The notes beneath the pieces were generated by a model, which worked only from the letters and a program-made list of their open reading frames with translations, ran no database searches and was not told the DNA's origin. The position numbers and the translations under genes are program-made. 64,000 nt of DNA, taken from NCBI RefSeq assembly GCF_016862315.1, contig NZ_BOMS01000046.1:1-64000 (forward strand), written 5' to 3'. This stretch comes from Actinoplanes palleronii (GTDB lineage: Bacteria > Actinomycetota > Actinomycetes > Mycobacteriales > Micromonosporaceae). Positions 49,652 to 57,680 of the stretch are shown piece after piece; positions within the stretch are counted from its first letter, which is position 1; each line of letters opens with the position of its first letter.

Positions 49652-50443
49652 ATGTCGCACGCCGATCTCACCCTCACCGGCTGGTCGGGCCTCTCCGACG
49701 AGGCCGCACTCCGCACCGCCACCGCCATCGCCGGCAGCACTCAGGCGCGCCTGACCGGGATCGGCGCGCATGCGTACGCCGGCCGGTCCGGGCGGGTGGC
49801 TTTCTTCGAGAGGGACGATCTCCGGTACGCCCTCGTGCCGGGCGGCACGGTCACGCTCGGCTTCGACCCGGACCGGTTCACGCCCAGCGCCCGGCAGGTG
49901 GCCGACTTCGCCGAGGCCGAGGTGGAGTCGGCGCTCCCCGCGTTCCTCGCCGAGATGACCTCGCCGGCGCGCACGGTGACGTTGCCGGCCCGGCTGGTCG
50001 CGGTCAGTTCCGAGGTGACCGACACGCTGCTGCCCGACGGCGTCGACGACCACGCCGAGCTGATCGCCGCCCTCGGTCGCCGGGGCCTGCGACCACCGAG
50101 CCCGGACGAGTGGGAGCACGCCTGCGGGGCCGGGGCGACGACACTGTTCCGCTGGGGCAGCGACTATCCGGCCGGCGAACCGTACGGAAAAGTGCCTTTG
50201 ATCCAGGACCCGAATCTGCTCGGACTGCTGATCGGTGATGACCCCTATCGGTCCGAGTTCACCACCGACCCGGCGGTGCTGTGCGGAGGGGACGGCGGCT
50301 CGGCGCTGTGCGGCGGGTCCGGGCCGTTCCTGTCGTGGCTGTCGGTGGCCACCGCGTTCCGCGACCCGGACCTGGCGGAGGTGGTCGCGGAGGGCGGCCT
50401 GACCGGCGAGACTCCGATCCGCCCGGTCCTGGAGATCCCCTGA
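49652..50443 (+). CDS. Protein with a reduced formylglycine-generating-enzyme-like region
   Basis: 263 residues from ATG 49652. The stretch RRGLRPPSPDEWEHACGAGAT followed by TLFRWGSDYPAGEPYG resembles the FGE-sulfatase (SUMF1) signature R-L-P-T-x-x-E-W-E-x-A. The rest of that domain is missing or far diverged, and the N-terminal 130 residues are of unknown fold. It may be a decayed relative or a protein of other function that kept this segment. A perfect 18-bp hairpin follows its stop. Confidence 0.6.
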   Translation: MSHADLTLTGWSGLSDEAALRTATAIAGSTQARLTGIGAHAYAGRSGRVAFFERDDLRYALVPGGTVTLGFDPDRFTPSARQVADFAEAEVESALPAFLAEMTSPARTVTLPARLVAVSSEVTDTLLPDGVDDHAELIAALGRRGLRPPSPDEWEHACGAGATTLFRWGSDYPAGEPYGKVPLIQDPNLLGLLIGDDPYRSEFTTDPAVLCGGDGGSALCGGSGPFLSWLSVATAFRDPDLAEVVAEGGLTGETPIRPVLEIP

Positions 50444-50456
50444 GGGCTCAGGCGTG

Positions 50457-50499
50457 GGCCGGGTCATGGCCGCTGACCCCAAGCGGCCATGACCCGGCC
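50457..50499. terminator. 18-bp perfect hairpin terminator
   Basis: GGCCGGGTCATGGCCGCT (50457-50474), a 7-base loop and its exact complement (50482-50499). It lies 13 bp after the FGE-like gene and 20 bp before the end of the convergent PIN gene, so it can serve both directions. Confidence 0.75.
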
Positions 50500-50519
50500 G
50501 TCCTCTCACGACCGGATCG

Positions 50520-50951
50520 TCAGACCCCTGGATCCCAGTCGACGAGCCTGATCGCGACGTCGTGGCCGCCGTAGGCCTCCGGGATCGCCGTCACGATCGC
50601 GCCAATCATCGTGAGAGCTTCCCGGAGCACCTGAGCGACCATCGGCGGGCCGATCAACACTCGGTGCATCGGATGGTGTTCCAACCGCGGCCGAGCAAGA
50701 TTACCGGCCTCGATCGTGGCCTGGATGTCGAGCGGCAACTCGACAATGGTCCGGCGAGGGGACAGGACGTGATTCCACATCGATGGAGTCGCCCGGAGAA
50801 CCACTTGAGCCTCGAGAACAGCATTGGTCGGGACCGCCATCGTGAAGTCACCGAAGTCCGCGTCTTCCAGGATGCGCATCAGGACCGGATGCCCTTGAAA
50901 GAGTTCCACCAATGCGGACGCGTCGAGGATGAATGGCGATTCCGGCATCAT
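50520..50951 (-). CDS. PIN-domain-like toxin of a toxin-antitoxin pair
   Basis: 143 residues from ATG 50951, overlapping the antitoxin stop (ATGA). The N-terminus FILDASALVELFQGHP has the first acidic residue of PIN nucleases, and AVPTNAVLEAQVVLR the second. In the third position, where PIN proteins have D-A-L-I-A, it reads IGPPMVAQVLREAL, so one metal ligand seems changed. The end GAIVTAIPEAYGGHDVAI resembles actinobacterial PIN toxins. Such toxins cut RNA; activity here is uncertain because of the missing acid. Confidence 0.75.
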   Translation of the reverse strand: MMPESPFILDASALVELFQGHPVLMRILEDADFGDFTMAVPTNAVLEAQVVLRATPSMWNHVLSPRRTIVELPLDIQATIEAGNLARPRLEHHPMHRVLIGPPMVAQVLREALTMIGAIVTAIPEAYGGHDVAIRLVDWDPGV

Positions 50952-51130
50952 GCCGTTTTACTCTCTCGGCGGGCCTTCATTTCCGCGACCAGTCGGTCGG
51001 TGTCGCCGAGCCACTTCTGGTAGGCGGCTTCCTGCTCCTCGGTGAACGGCTTCGGCGCGGGGAGGCCGAGGAGTTCGCAAAGCCTTTCGGAGATGCTCTG
51101 CGACTTTTCCGGTTGGATGTCGTCTGTCAT
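50948..51130 (-). CDS. Antitoxin-like protein, paralogue 1 (with the intact toxin)
   Basis: 60 residues from ATG 51130. The sequence ends GLPAPKPFTEEQEAAYQKWL, then DTDRLVAEMKARRESKTA, a short acidic helix-rich protein. Two very similar paralogues lie at 51219-51401 and 51513-51698. Position and overlap mark it as the antitoxin of the PIN toxin. Its upstream region has GGAAGAGCGTGCGACAAGG, also found before the third paralogue. Confidence 0.7.
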   Translation of the reverse strand: MTDDIQPEKSQSISERLCELLGLPAPKPFTEEQEAAYQKWLGDTDRLVAEMKARRESKTA

Positions 51131-51218
51131 GCGACGAGAGTAAGGCCATTTTCGGCTCTATGGAAGAGCGTGCGACAAGGTGTCGGATTGCACCCACGCA
51201 GCCGCTGAGCAGCCCGAA

Positions 51219-51401
51219 CTAGCCGCTCCGCTCGCGGCGGGCCTTCATCATCGCGACCTGTTCGTCGATGTCGCCAAGCCACTTCCGGTAGGCGGCTTCC
51301 TGCTCCTCGGTGAACGGTTTCGGAGGAGGCAGCCCGAGGGCCGCGCACAGCTCCTCAGCAACGGTCATCGGCCGATCGGAACTGGTGTTTTCGTCTGCCA
51401 T
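51219..51401 (-). CDS. Antitoxin-like protein, paralogue 2 (orphan)
   Basis: 60 residues from ATG 51401, preceded by GAGGTGACC. It shares LGLPPPKPFTEEQEAAYRKW and DEQVAMMKARRERSG with paralogue 1. No toxin follows; the next 88 bp downstream hold the promoter region of paralogue 1. It begins 10 bp after the truncated toxin frame and is probably in one transcript with it and with paralogue 3. Confidence 0.65.
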   Translation of the reverse strand: MADENTSSDRPMTVAEELCAALGLPPPKPFTEEQEAAYRKWLGDIDEQVAMMKARRERSG

Positions 51402-51411
51402 TCGGGTCACC

Positions 51412-51516
51412 TCAATCCATGACGGTAAGCGCGACGTCGTGGCCGCCATAAGCCTCGGGTATCGATGTGACGATCACGCCGGACGCGTCGAGGATGCGCG
51501 GCTCCCGCACCGTCAT
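51412..51516 (-). pseudogene. PIN toxin with internal deletion
   Basis: A 34-codon frame from ATG 51516: MTVREPRILDAS, matching the toxin N-terminus (FILDAS), joined directly to GVIVTSIPEAYGGHDVAL, matching the toxin C-terminus (GAIVTAIPEAYGGHDVAI). About 105 codons in between are gone. It overlaps the third antitoxin by ATGA exactly as the intact pair does. The product cannot be a nuclease. Confidence 0.75.
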
Positions 51517-51698
51517 GCGGCGGCCTGATCGCGACGCGCCCGCAATTCGCGGACCTGCCTGTCGCCGTCGTCCATCCACTCCTCGAAGGCCTTCCTCTCC
51601 GCCTCGGTGAGCGGCTTCGGAGGGGGCAGCCCCAGGAAGGCGCACAGCCGCTCAGAGGCCCTCATCTGCTGGTCAGTCTCGATGAATTCGTCTGCCAT
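51513..51698 (-). CDS. Antitoxin-like protein, paralogue 3 (before the deleted toxin)
   Basis: 61 residues from ATG 51698. LGLPPPKPLTEAERKAFEEW and DRQVRELRARRDQAAA align with the other two, though it is the most diverged. It is coupled to the deleted toxin frame. GGAAGAGCGCACGACTAG upstream at 51732-51749 matches the promoter region of paralogue 1. A surviving antitoxin without toxin could act as an anti-addiction factor. Confidence 0.65.
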   Translation of the reverse strand: MADEFIETDQQMRASERLCAFLGLPPPKPLTEAERKAFEEWMDDGDRQVRELRARRDQAAA

Positions 51699-51776
51699 GG
51701 CGCCGACCGTAGCGCCCGCCCGGACACGAAAGGAAGAGCGCACGACTAGTTGGCACACGACAGGGTGAAAACGGGC

Positions 51777-52133
51777 TCAGTCCAGCTCGATCTCGACCAG
51801 TGGGCTGCCCTCCAGCCACGACTCCAGGCTGCCGGCCCAGCTCAGGCCCGGCACGATCTCGCCGAACACCCGGGCGCGCTCCTCCGGATCGGTCACCGGG
51901 CGAGCGCGGGCGGCCACGTCGCGGCCGGTGAGGTGCAGGGTGAACGCGGGATGGGCGAGCAGGTTCGCATACCAGTCGCGGCTGCCGGGGCTGCCGGTCA
52001 GCCAGTAGCGGCCGCCCGCCAGATACCGCCACGTCTCGATCCGCCGCGGCTGGCCACTGCGCCGGCCGATGGTGGTGATGTCCACGGTCTGCTGCTGGTC
52101 CAGGGCCTCGCGCACCTCGTCCGTCATGGTCAT
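51777..52133 (-). CDS. Deazaflavin/FMN-binding nitroreductase-like protein (DUF385)
   Basis: 118 residues from ATG 52133 (MTMTDEVREAL); in-frame starts lie slightly upstream. The split-barrel pattern is VDITTIGRRSGQPRRIETW, YLAGGRYWLTGSPGSRDWYA, LLAHPAFTLHLTG and VTDPEERARVFGEI, typical of the F420H2-dependent Ddn/DUF385 family in actinobacteria. It probably binds F420 and reduces a small molecule. A family C repeat lies directly upstream. Confidence 0.88.
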   Translation of the reverse strand: MTMTDEVREALDQQQTVDITTIGRRSGQPRRIETWRYLAGGRYWLTGSPGSRDWYANLLAHPAFTLHLTGRDVAARARPVTDPEERARVFGEIVPGLSWAGSLESWLEGSPLVEIELD

Positions 52134-52169
52134 CCGGCCATCGTGCACCCTCAACCAGACTTCAATTCA

Positions 52170-52250
52170 ACCCCTATCCGGTACGGATACCGAGCGCCCG
52201 TCCGCAGGCTACGAGCCGAGTCCCGCCCGTGAGGCCACCGCGACACCGCC
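52170..52250 (-). repeat. Dispersed repeat family C, copy 3
   Basis: Reversed, it reads GCCTCACGGGCGGGACTCGG, CTCGTAGCCTGCGGACGGG and GCTCGGTATCCGTACCGGA, matching copies 1 and 2. It joins the 17-bp motif AACCCCTATCCGGTACG at 52169-52185. It fills the gap between the DUF385 start and palindrome A copy 5. Confidence 0.7.
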
Positions 52251-52272
52251 CCCACCCCGGACCGCCACGCGC

Positions 52273-52349
52273 CTCCCCGATCCTGGCTGGTTCACAGGGG
52301 TGTCTCAACGCCCCGGAGGCACCCCTGGGAGCCAGCCGGGGTCGGGGAG
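52273..52349. repeat. Dispersed palindrome family A, copy 5 (longest, imperfect)
   Basis: Outer arms CTCCCCGATCC and GGTCGGGGAG, then CTGGCTGGTTCACAGGGGTG against CACCCCTGGGAGCCAGCC, with a few mismatches and an AACGCCCC centre. It ends 68 bp after the stop of the LacI gene. Confidence 0.8.
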
Positions 52350-52416
52350 CCGCGCGGCGGCCTCGGCGAAAGCGGCCTCGCGCGACGAGTAAGGCGGGAC
52401 GGATGCGGCCGGGGAG

Positions 52417-53445
52417 TCACCCGAGGGTGGGCGCGGAGGAGGAGCGGACCACCAGCTGGCACGGGACCGCATGCACGCCGGGGGTGTGACCGCTTTCGAT
52501 TGCCTGCAGCAGCAGCCGGCCGGCGCGGTGGCCGACCTCGCGCAGGTTCAGGTCGACGCTGGTCAGCGGGGGGCGGCACTCCTCGGCCACCGGGGCCCAG
52601 TTGTCCACGCCGACGATCGCCACGTCCTCGGGCACCCGGCGGCCGGCCTCGCGCAGGCCGTCGGCCACCCCGCGGGCGATCGTGTCGCTGCCGCAGAAGA
52701 CCGCGTCGACGTCCGGGTGTTCGCGGGTCAGCGCGGCCGCGGCGAACCGGCCCCACACCTCGCTCCACCCGCCGTACCAGGGTTCGCCGACCAGCGACAG
52801 GCCCGCCGCGGCCAGGGACTCGTGCACGCCGGTGACCCGGGCGATGGCCGAGGCGTGACCGTGCGGCCCGGTCACGTGCGCGATCCGGCGGCGTCCGGTC
52901 CGTACCAGATGGTCGATCGCCATCACCGCGCCGCCGGCCTCGTCGGTGACCACCGAACAGTCCGCGTCGTCCGCGGAGCGGGCGAAGGCGTAGACGACCG
53001 GGACCGGCGCGCGTTGCAGGACCAGCGGCGGTCTCGCCTCGGCGCGCCGGCCGGCCACGATGATGCCGTCGACCCGGCGGCTGAGCAGGCTGCGGACGTA
53101 GTGCTGTTCGCGGATCGGGTCGTCGCGGGTGTCGCAGACGAACGCCAGGGTCTCCGCCCAGCCCAGCGCGTCCTCGGCGCCGTGCAGGATCGGCAGGCTG
53201 AACCGGCCGTGGTGGTCGGTCATGATCAGGCCGACGGTGAACGTGCGGCCGGTGAGCAGGCTCGTCGCCACCGAGCTCGGGATGAAGCCGAGCTGCTCCG
53301 CGGCGGCCTGGACCCGGGCGCGGGTCTCGTCGCGCAGCTGTCCGCGATCGTTCAGCGCCTTGGACGCCGTCCCGATCGAGACGCCGGCGAGGCGGGCGAC
53401 GTCGGCGATCCCGGCGCGGCGTGAGGTTTTCCCTGGCACGGCCAC
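52417..53445 (-). CDS. LacI family transcriptional regulator
   Basis: 342 residues from GTG 53445. The helix-turn-helix is GIADVARLAGVSIGTASKAL followed by DETRARVQAAAEQLGF. The periplasmic-binding-protein-like sugar domain follows (TVGLIMTDHHGRFSLPIL, DGIIVAGRR, DAVFCGSDTIARGVADGL, VDLNLREVGHRAGRLLLQ). It represses sugar-use genes until its sugar binds. The divergent secreted glycosidase, with operator-like sites between, is the likely target. Confidence 0.93.
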   Translation of the reverse strand: MAVPGKTSRRAGIADVARLAGVSIGTASKALNDRGQLRDETRARVQAAAEQLGFIPSSVATSLLTGRTFTVGLIMTDHHGRFSLPILHGAEDALGWAETLAFVCDTRDDPIREQHYVRSLLSRRVDGIIVAGRRAEARPPLVLQRAPVPVVYAFARSADDADCSVVTDEAGGAVMAIDHLVRTGRRRIAHVTGPHGHASAIARVTGVHESLAAAGLSLVGEPWYGGWSEVWGRFAAAALTREHPDVDAVFCGSDTIARGVADGLREAGRRVPEDVAIVGVDNWAPVAEECRPPLTSVDLNLREVGHRAGRLLLQAIESGHTPGVHAVPCQLVVRSSSAPTLG

Positions 53446-53453
53446 ACGCTACC

Positions 53454-53525
53454 GGCGGAAACCCTTTTCCTCAATGCCTTCCATTGACCACTGTGCATAG
53501 TCCTCGTAACCTGGCGGAAACCGCC
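53454..53525 (+). promoter_or_regulatory. Promoter and LacI operator candidates of the glycosidase gene
   Basis: GGCGGAAACCGCC (53513-53525) is a perfect dyad lying directly after a -10 box TAACCT (53507-53512), which is 17 bp from the -35 box TTGACC (53484-53489). A second GGCGGAAACC lies at 53454-53463 near the LacI start, 59 bp away. The arrangement suits repression by a looped or paired LacI protein. Confidence 0.65.
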
Positions 53526-53573
53526 GTCCCCCGCTCGGCAAACTTTTTCCTTTCTCTCTGGAGATGACCCCCG

Positions 53574-56500
53574 ATGAGACCCTCCCGGCTCCTCGCCGTG
53601 ACAGCCGCCGCCGGGCTGCTCACGGCGCTGCCCGCGCTCCCGGCCTCGGCCGCCGACCCGGCAGCCGACGACCTGGTCGTCGCGTACGACTTCGACCACG
53701 ACGACCTGACCGGCGTCATCACCGACACGTCCGGTCACGGCCTGAACGGCACCCTGGTCAACGGCTCCACCGCCGCCCTGACCGACGGCGCCCTGCACCT
53801 GCCCGGTGGCGCGGCGAACTCGACCGGCGCCTACGTCTCGCTCCCCCGCGGCGTCCTGGCCGGCCGCACCGATCTGACCGTTTCGGTACGCGCCAAGTGG
53901 GACGGCACCACCGCACCCTGGCAGTGGATCTACGCGCTCGGCAAGGACACCGGCCGTTACCTGTTCAGCACCCCCTACAACGGTGACGGGCTGCTGCGCA
54001 CCGCGGTGACCACCGGTGGTGGCGGGGCGGAGGCCCAGGTCACCGGCTCGGCCCCGCTCCCGGCGAACGTGTGGAAGACCCTGACCGTCACCCTGGACAC
54101 CAGCGCGGACCGGCTCACCACGTACCTGGACGGTGTCGCGGTCTCCAGCGCGCCGACGACGGTCAGCGCCGCCGACCTGCTCGACGCGGCGACCACGACC
54201 AGCGGGTTCATCGGCAAGTCGTTCTACGCCGACCCGCTCTTCGACGGCGCGGTCGACGACTTCCGGGTCTACGGCAGTGCGCTCACCGCGGAGCAGGTCG
54301 CGGCTCTCCACCCGGGCGGGCTGCCCACGCTCACCGGTCTGACCCAGACCGCCTTTGACGTACGAACGACGATCGGCACCGCCCCCGCGCTGCCGGCCAC
54401 CGTCCGCGGCACGTTCGACGACGGCTACGCCCGCGACGTCCCGCTCACCTGGCCCGCGGTCGACCCGGCCCGGTACGCCCAGCGCGGAGTGTTCGAGGTG
54501 ACCGGCGAAGCCGGGGGCACCACGGTCACCGCCACCGTGACCGTGATCCGCGAGGGTGAGCTCACCGTCGACCTGGCGCAGTCCACCGGCGCGTTCCACG
54601 GCGGCGCGTCCGGCTCGCTCTACGGCCTGTACGGCGACGGCGTACCCACCAACAACCTGATCGAGGGCATGCACCTGCGCACCGTCGCCACCAAGGCGCA
54701 GGACGGCCCGCAGCACCCGGGCGCCGACGCCCTCGAGGTGGTCAAACCCCTGGCGGACAGCACCGGCGGCGACACCTACATCTACATGACCGATATTCAT
54801 CGTGGCTTCCCGTACCAGTGGCCGGGCAGCACCCCGGCCGAGAAGCTGGCGACCTTCAAGCAGAAGATCGCCCTGCAGGTCGACCAGGTGCTGACCCTCG
54901 AGCCGAAGTACCAGCAGCACGTGGTGTTCGTGCCGTTCAACGAGCCCGAGGGCAACATGTTCGGCACCGGCGAGTGGAGTTACAACGGGGTGAGCTGGCT
55001 CGACGACCCCACCGACTACTTCGCCGCGTGGGACGACGTCTACCGGATCATCAAGCAGCGGATGCCGGCCGCGCGGATCGCCGGTCCGAACACGAGCATC
55101 CTGTTCACCCAGGTCAAGGGCTTCCTGCAGCACACCGTCACGGCGGGGACGGTGCCGGACGTGATGACCTGGCACGAGCTGAGCCACCCGGAGAAGGTGC
55201 GCCAGAGCGTCGCCCAGTACCGCGAATGGGAAGCCGCCGTCCTCGGCAGGCAACTGCCGATCAACATCAATGAGTACGCGTTCAACTACCACACCAGCGT
55301 CCCCGGCCAGATGATCCAGTGGATCTCGGCGATCGAGGAGTCCAAGGTCGACGCGGACATCGCGTACTGGAACATCGACGGGAACATCTCGGACTCCGCG
55401 GTGCAGGCCAACCGGGGCAACGGGCAGTGGTGGCTGTTCAACGCGTACGGCTCGATGACCGGGAACACCGTGCGGGTCACGCCGCCGTACCCGGGCCAGA
55501 ACTACACGCTGCAGGGTGTCGCCACGCTCGACCGGGCCAGGAAACAGGCGCGGGCGATCGTCGGCGGGGCGACCAGCGCCGGATACCTGCGGTTCGACAA
55601 CATTCCGCGATCCGTTTTCGGCTCGACCGTGCACGCCACGATCCGGGAGATTCCGTGGACCGGGCAGGTGGGCGATTCCGCGCAGCCCCGGCTGCTGGCC
55701 GAGACCGATTATCGGGTACGGGACAACGGCGTCGCCGTGGAGTTCGACGGCACGCGACTGCCGAAACTGACCGACTCCTCGGCGTACGAAATCGTGCTCT
55801 CACCGGGCCCGGACCGGCAGCGAGCCGGCGACGTTCCGACCACCTGGAGCGGGTCTTTCGAGGCCGAGAACGCGACCTACACCGGCAGCGGATACAGCAG
55901 GAACGGCCCGGAAGGCTCCACCGCTGACGTGTCGAAGTTCTACACCTCGGGCGGTTACGACGTCGGCGGGCTGCGCACCGGCAGTGACGGCGTGCTCGAC
56001 TTCACCGTGGACGTGCCCACGGCCGGGACCTACGACCTGAGCGTGTTCGCCAACGCGCTCAACACCTACGACCTGGTCCGCGAGCAGGGCCCGACAAACG
56101 TGTTCCTGCGCGTCGACGGCACCGCCGAGCAGGAGATCTACCTGCCGCTCGGCTACAAGTGGGTGGTCTGGGACCACGCGGACACCACTGTCACGCTGAC
56201 CGCCGGCCGGCACACCGTCTCCCTCGCCGCGAAGAGCCTGGACGGCACGAAGGTCACCAAGGGTGACGCCATCCTGGACCGGATCACGCTGTCGCTGCCG
56301 AACCCGGCCGCCGCGACAGCGGTCTATCCGGCCGCACAGGCCGACCTGACGAACGCCGTTCCCGCGAAGGACGGCGTCACGGTGCGGCGTGGCGGCTCGG
56401 CGACATTCTGGGTGTATTCCAAAGCCGACGCGGAATCGACCCTGGACGCGCATGTCCGCTCCGGCGCGGCGACGGTGACCGTCAATGGCATCGCGGTTGC

Positions 56501-57107
56501 CGCCAAGGCCGCGGTCTCCCTCTCCGGCGGCGTCAACAAGGTGGTGGTGACCGCGACGAGGAACGGCACGAAAATCGACCGGCTCACCGTCCGATCGTCG
56601 GCGCATCTGCCGACGACCGTGCTGGAGGCCGAGGCGGCCACCCGGACCGGCACCGCGGCCGTGACGGCGAAGTCCCTGGCCAGCGGCGGCGCGGCGGTCA
56701 CCGGTGTCGGCGACGGGCCGGCCAACACGCTGACCTTCGCGGTCACCGCGGCGCGGGCCGGCACCTACGCGCTGCGGATCCGCTACTCCAACCCGGAGCA
56801 GGCCGAGGCCACCCACTACAACCCGGATCCCCTGGCCCGGCACGCCGATCTCACGGTCAACGGCGGCGCGGCGCAGCGGGTGCTCTTCCCGCACAGCTTC
56901 CACGACAACAACTTCTGGGAGCTGACCGTGCCGGTGACCCTGCGCCAGGGCGTCAACCGGGTCGGTGTCTCCTCCGCCGAGCTGCCCAACTTCGACGGTA
57001 CGACCTACGCCTCGGACACCTGGCCGGGCGTGCTGCTGCGCTCCGCCTGGGCACCCGTGCTCGACAAGGTGACCGTCACGCCGTACAGCAAAGCTCTGCC
57101 ACGGTGA
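53574..57107 (+). CDS. Large secreted glycoside hydrolase, GH39-like, with LamG and carbohydrate-binding domains
   Basis: 1177 residues from ATG 53574. Signal peptide (LLAVTAAAGLLTALPALPAS). Domain order: LamG/concanavalin-like (about 35-240), Ig-like Big_4 domain (about 255-325), catalytic barrel (about 335-640) with the acid/base region VVFVPFNEPEGNMF and a probable nucleophile in LPININEYAFNYH, a barrel-attached beta domain to about 760, then two CBM6/35-like domains (YTGSGYSRNGPEG; and LEAEAATRTGTAAV near the end) with a spacer. It should cut a plant or microbial polysaccharide outside the cell. The NEP motif and size favour the GH39 type. It is controlled with the divergent LacI gene. 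Confidence 0.88.
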   Translation: MRPSRLLAVTAAAGLLTALPALPASAADPAADDLVVAYDFDHDDLTGVITDTSGHGLNGTLVNGSTAALTDGALHLPGGAANSTGAYVSLPRGVLAGRTDLTVSVRAKWDGTTAPWQWIYALGKDTGRYLFSTPYNGDGLLRTAVTTGGGGAEAQVTGSAPLPANVWKTLTVTLDTSADRLTTYLDGVAVSSAPTTVSAADLLDAATTTSGFIGKSFYADPLFDGAVDDFRVYGSALTAEQVAALHPGGLPTLTGLTQTAFDVRTTIGTAPALPATVRGTFDDGYARDVPLTWPAVDPARYAQRGVFEVTGEAGGTTVTATVTVIREGELTVDLAQSTGAFHGGASGSLYGLYGDGVPTNNLIEGMHLRTVATKAQDGPQHPGADALEVVKPLADSTGGDTYIYMTDIHRGFPYQWPGSTPAEKLATFKQKIALQVDQVLTLEPKYQQHVVFVPFNEPEGNMFGTGEWSYNGVSWLDDPTDYFAAWDDVYRIIKQRMPAARIAGPNTSILFTQVKGFLQHTVTAGTVPDVMTWHELSHPEKVRQSVAQYREWEAAVLGRQLPININEYAFNYHTSVPGQMIQWISAIEESKVDADIAYWNIDGNISDSAVQANRGNGQWWLFNAYGSMTGNTVRVTPPYPGQNYTLQGVATLDRARKQARAIVGGATSAGYLRFDNIPRSVFGSTVHATIREIPWTGQVGDSAQPRLLAETDYRVRDNGVAVEFDGTRLPKLTDSSAYEIVLSPGPDRQRAGDVPTTWSGSFEAENATYTGSGYSRNGPEGSTADVSKFYTSGGYDVGGLRTGSDGVLDFTVDVPTAGTYDLSVFANALNTYDLVREQGPTNVFLRVDGTAEQEIYLPLGYKWVVWDHADTTVTLTAGRHTVSLAAKSLDGTKVTKGDAILDRITLSLPNPAAATAVYPAAQADLTNAVPAKDGVTVRRGGSATFWVYSKADAESTLDAHVRSGAATVTVNGIAVAAKAAVSLSGGVNKVVVTATRNGTKIDRLTVRSSAHLPTTVLEAEAATRTGTAAVTAKSLASGGAAVTGVGDGPANTLTFAVTAARAGTYALRIRYSNPEQAEATHYNPDPLARHADLTVNGGAAQRVLFPHSFHDNNFWELTVPVTLRQGVNRVGVSSAELPNFDGTTYASDTWPGVLLRSAWAPVLDKVTVTPYSKALPR

Positions 57108-57142
57108 CCCGGATCGGCCCGGCGCCCGCGCGCCGGGCCGAT

Positions 57143-57679
57143 CTAATCCGTTGCGGTCCGGAGCACCGCGAAGACCAGCTCGTCCTCCCACACTCCCTTG
57201 CGCAGACGGCTCTGCACGAAATGCGCCTCCTGGCGCATCCCGAGCCGGCGCAACAGTGCCGCCGAGGCGCTGTTGCCGCCGGCGCAGCGGCCGATGATCC
57301 GGCGCAACCCGAAGTGCTCGAACCCGAGCCGGAGCATCTCCCGGGCGGCCTCGGTGGCCAGCCCGCGGCCCTGGCAGCGCGGATCGAGGATGAAGCCGAT
57401 CTCGCCCGTCCGGTCCGACCGGCTCACCCAGACCAGCTCCACGTGCCCGATCACCCGGCCGCCGGACGCCTCGACCACCGCCAGGCTCAGGCAGTCGCCC
57501 TCGGCGGCCAGGGTGATCTCGCCGGCCATCTGGTCGACGACCGCGACCACCTCGGCGCGGTCGCGCGGCTCCCAGCGCATGAACCGGGCCACCGCCGGCT
57601 CGCGCTGATAGGACCACACGTCGTCGACGTCGGTGGCGGTGAACGGGCGCAGCAGCAGCCGCTCGGTGCGGATCAGCAC
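57143..57679 (-). CDS. GNAT family N-acetyltransferase (RimJ/RimL-like)
   Basis: 178 residues from GTG 57679. The acetyl-CoA loop is RCQGRGLATEAAREMLRLGF, preceded by IGHVELVWVSRSDRTGEIGF and followed by GRCAGGNSASAALLRRLGM, the RimJ/L pattern. It acetylates a protein N-terminus or a small amine. Its start lies 1 bp after the FKBP stop, so the two are one operon. It is convergent with the glycosidase gene. Confidence 0.92.
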   Translation of the reverse strand: MLIRTERLLLRPFTATDVDDVWSYQREPAVARFMRWEPRDRAEVVAVVDQMAGEITLAAEGDCLSLAVVEASGGRVIGHVELVWVSRSDRTGEIGFILDPRCQGRGLATEAAREMLRLGFEHFGLRRIIGRCAGGNSASAALLRRLGMRQEAHFVQSRLRKGVWEDELVFAVLRTATD

Positions 57680-57680
57680 G

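Noticed and set aside
51732..51757. Similarity between the region before antitoxin 3 (frame CQLVVRSSF) and the end of the LacI gene (CQLVVRSSS)
   Set aside because: About 25 bases match with several mismatches; too short to claim shared descent, and no other LacI sequence is present there.
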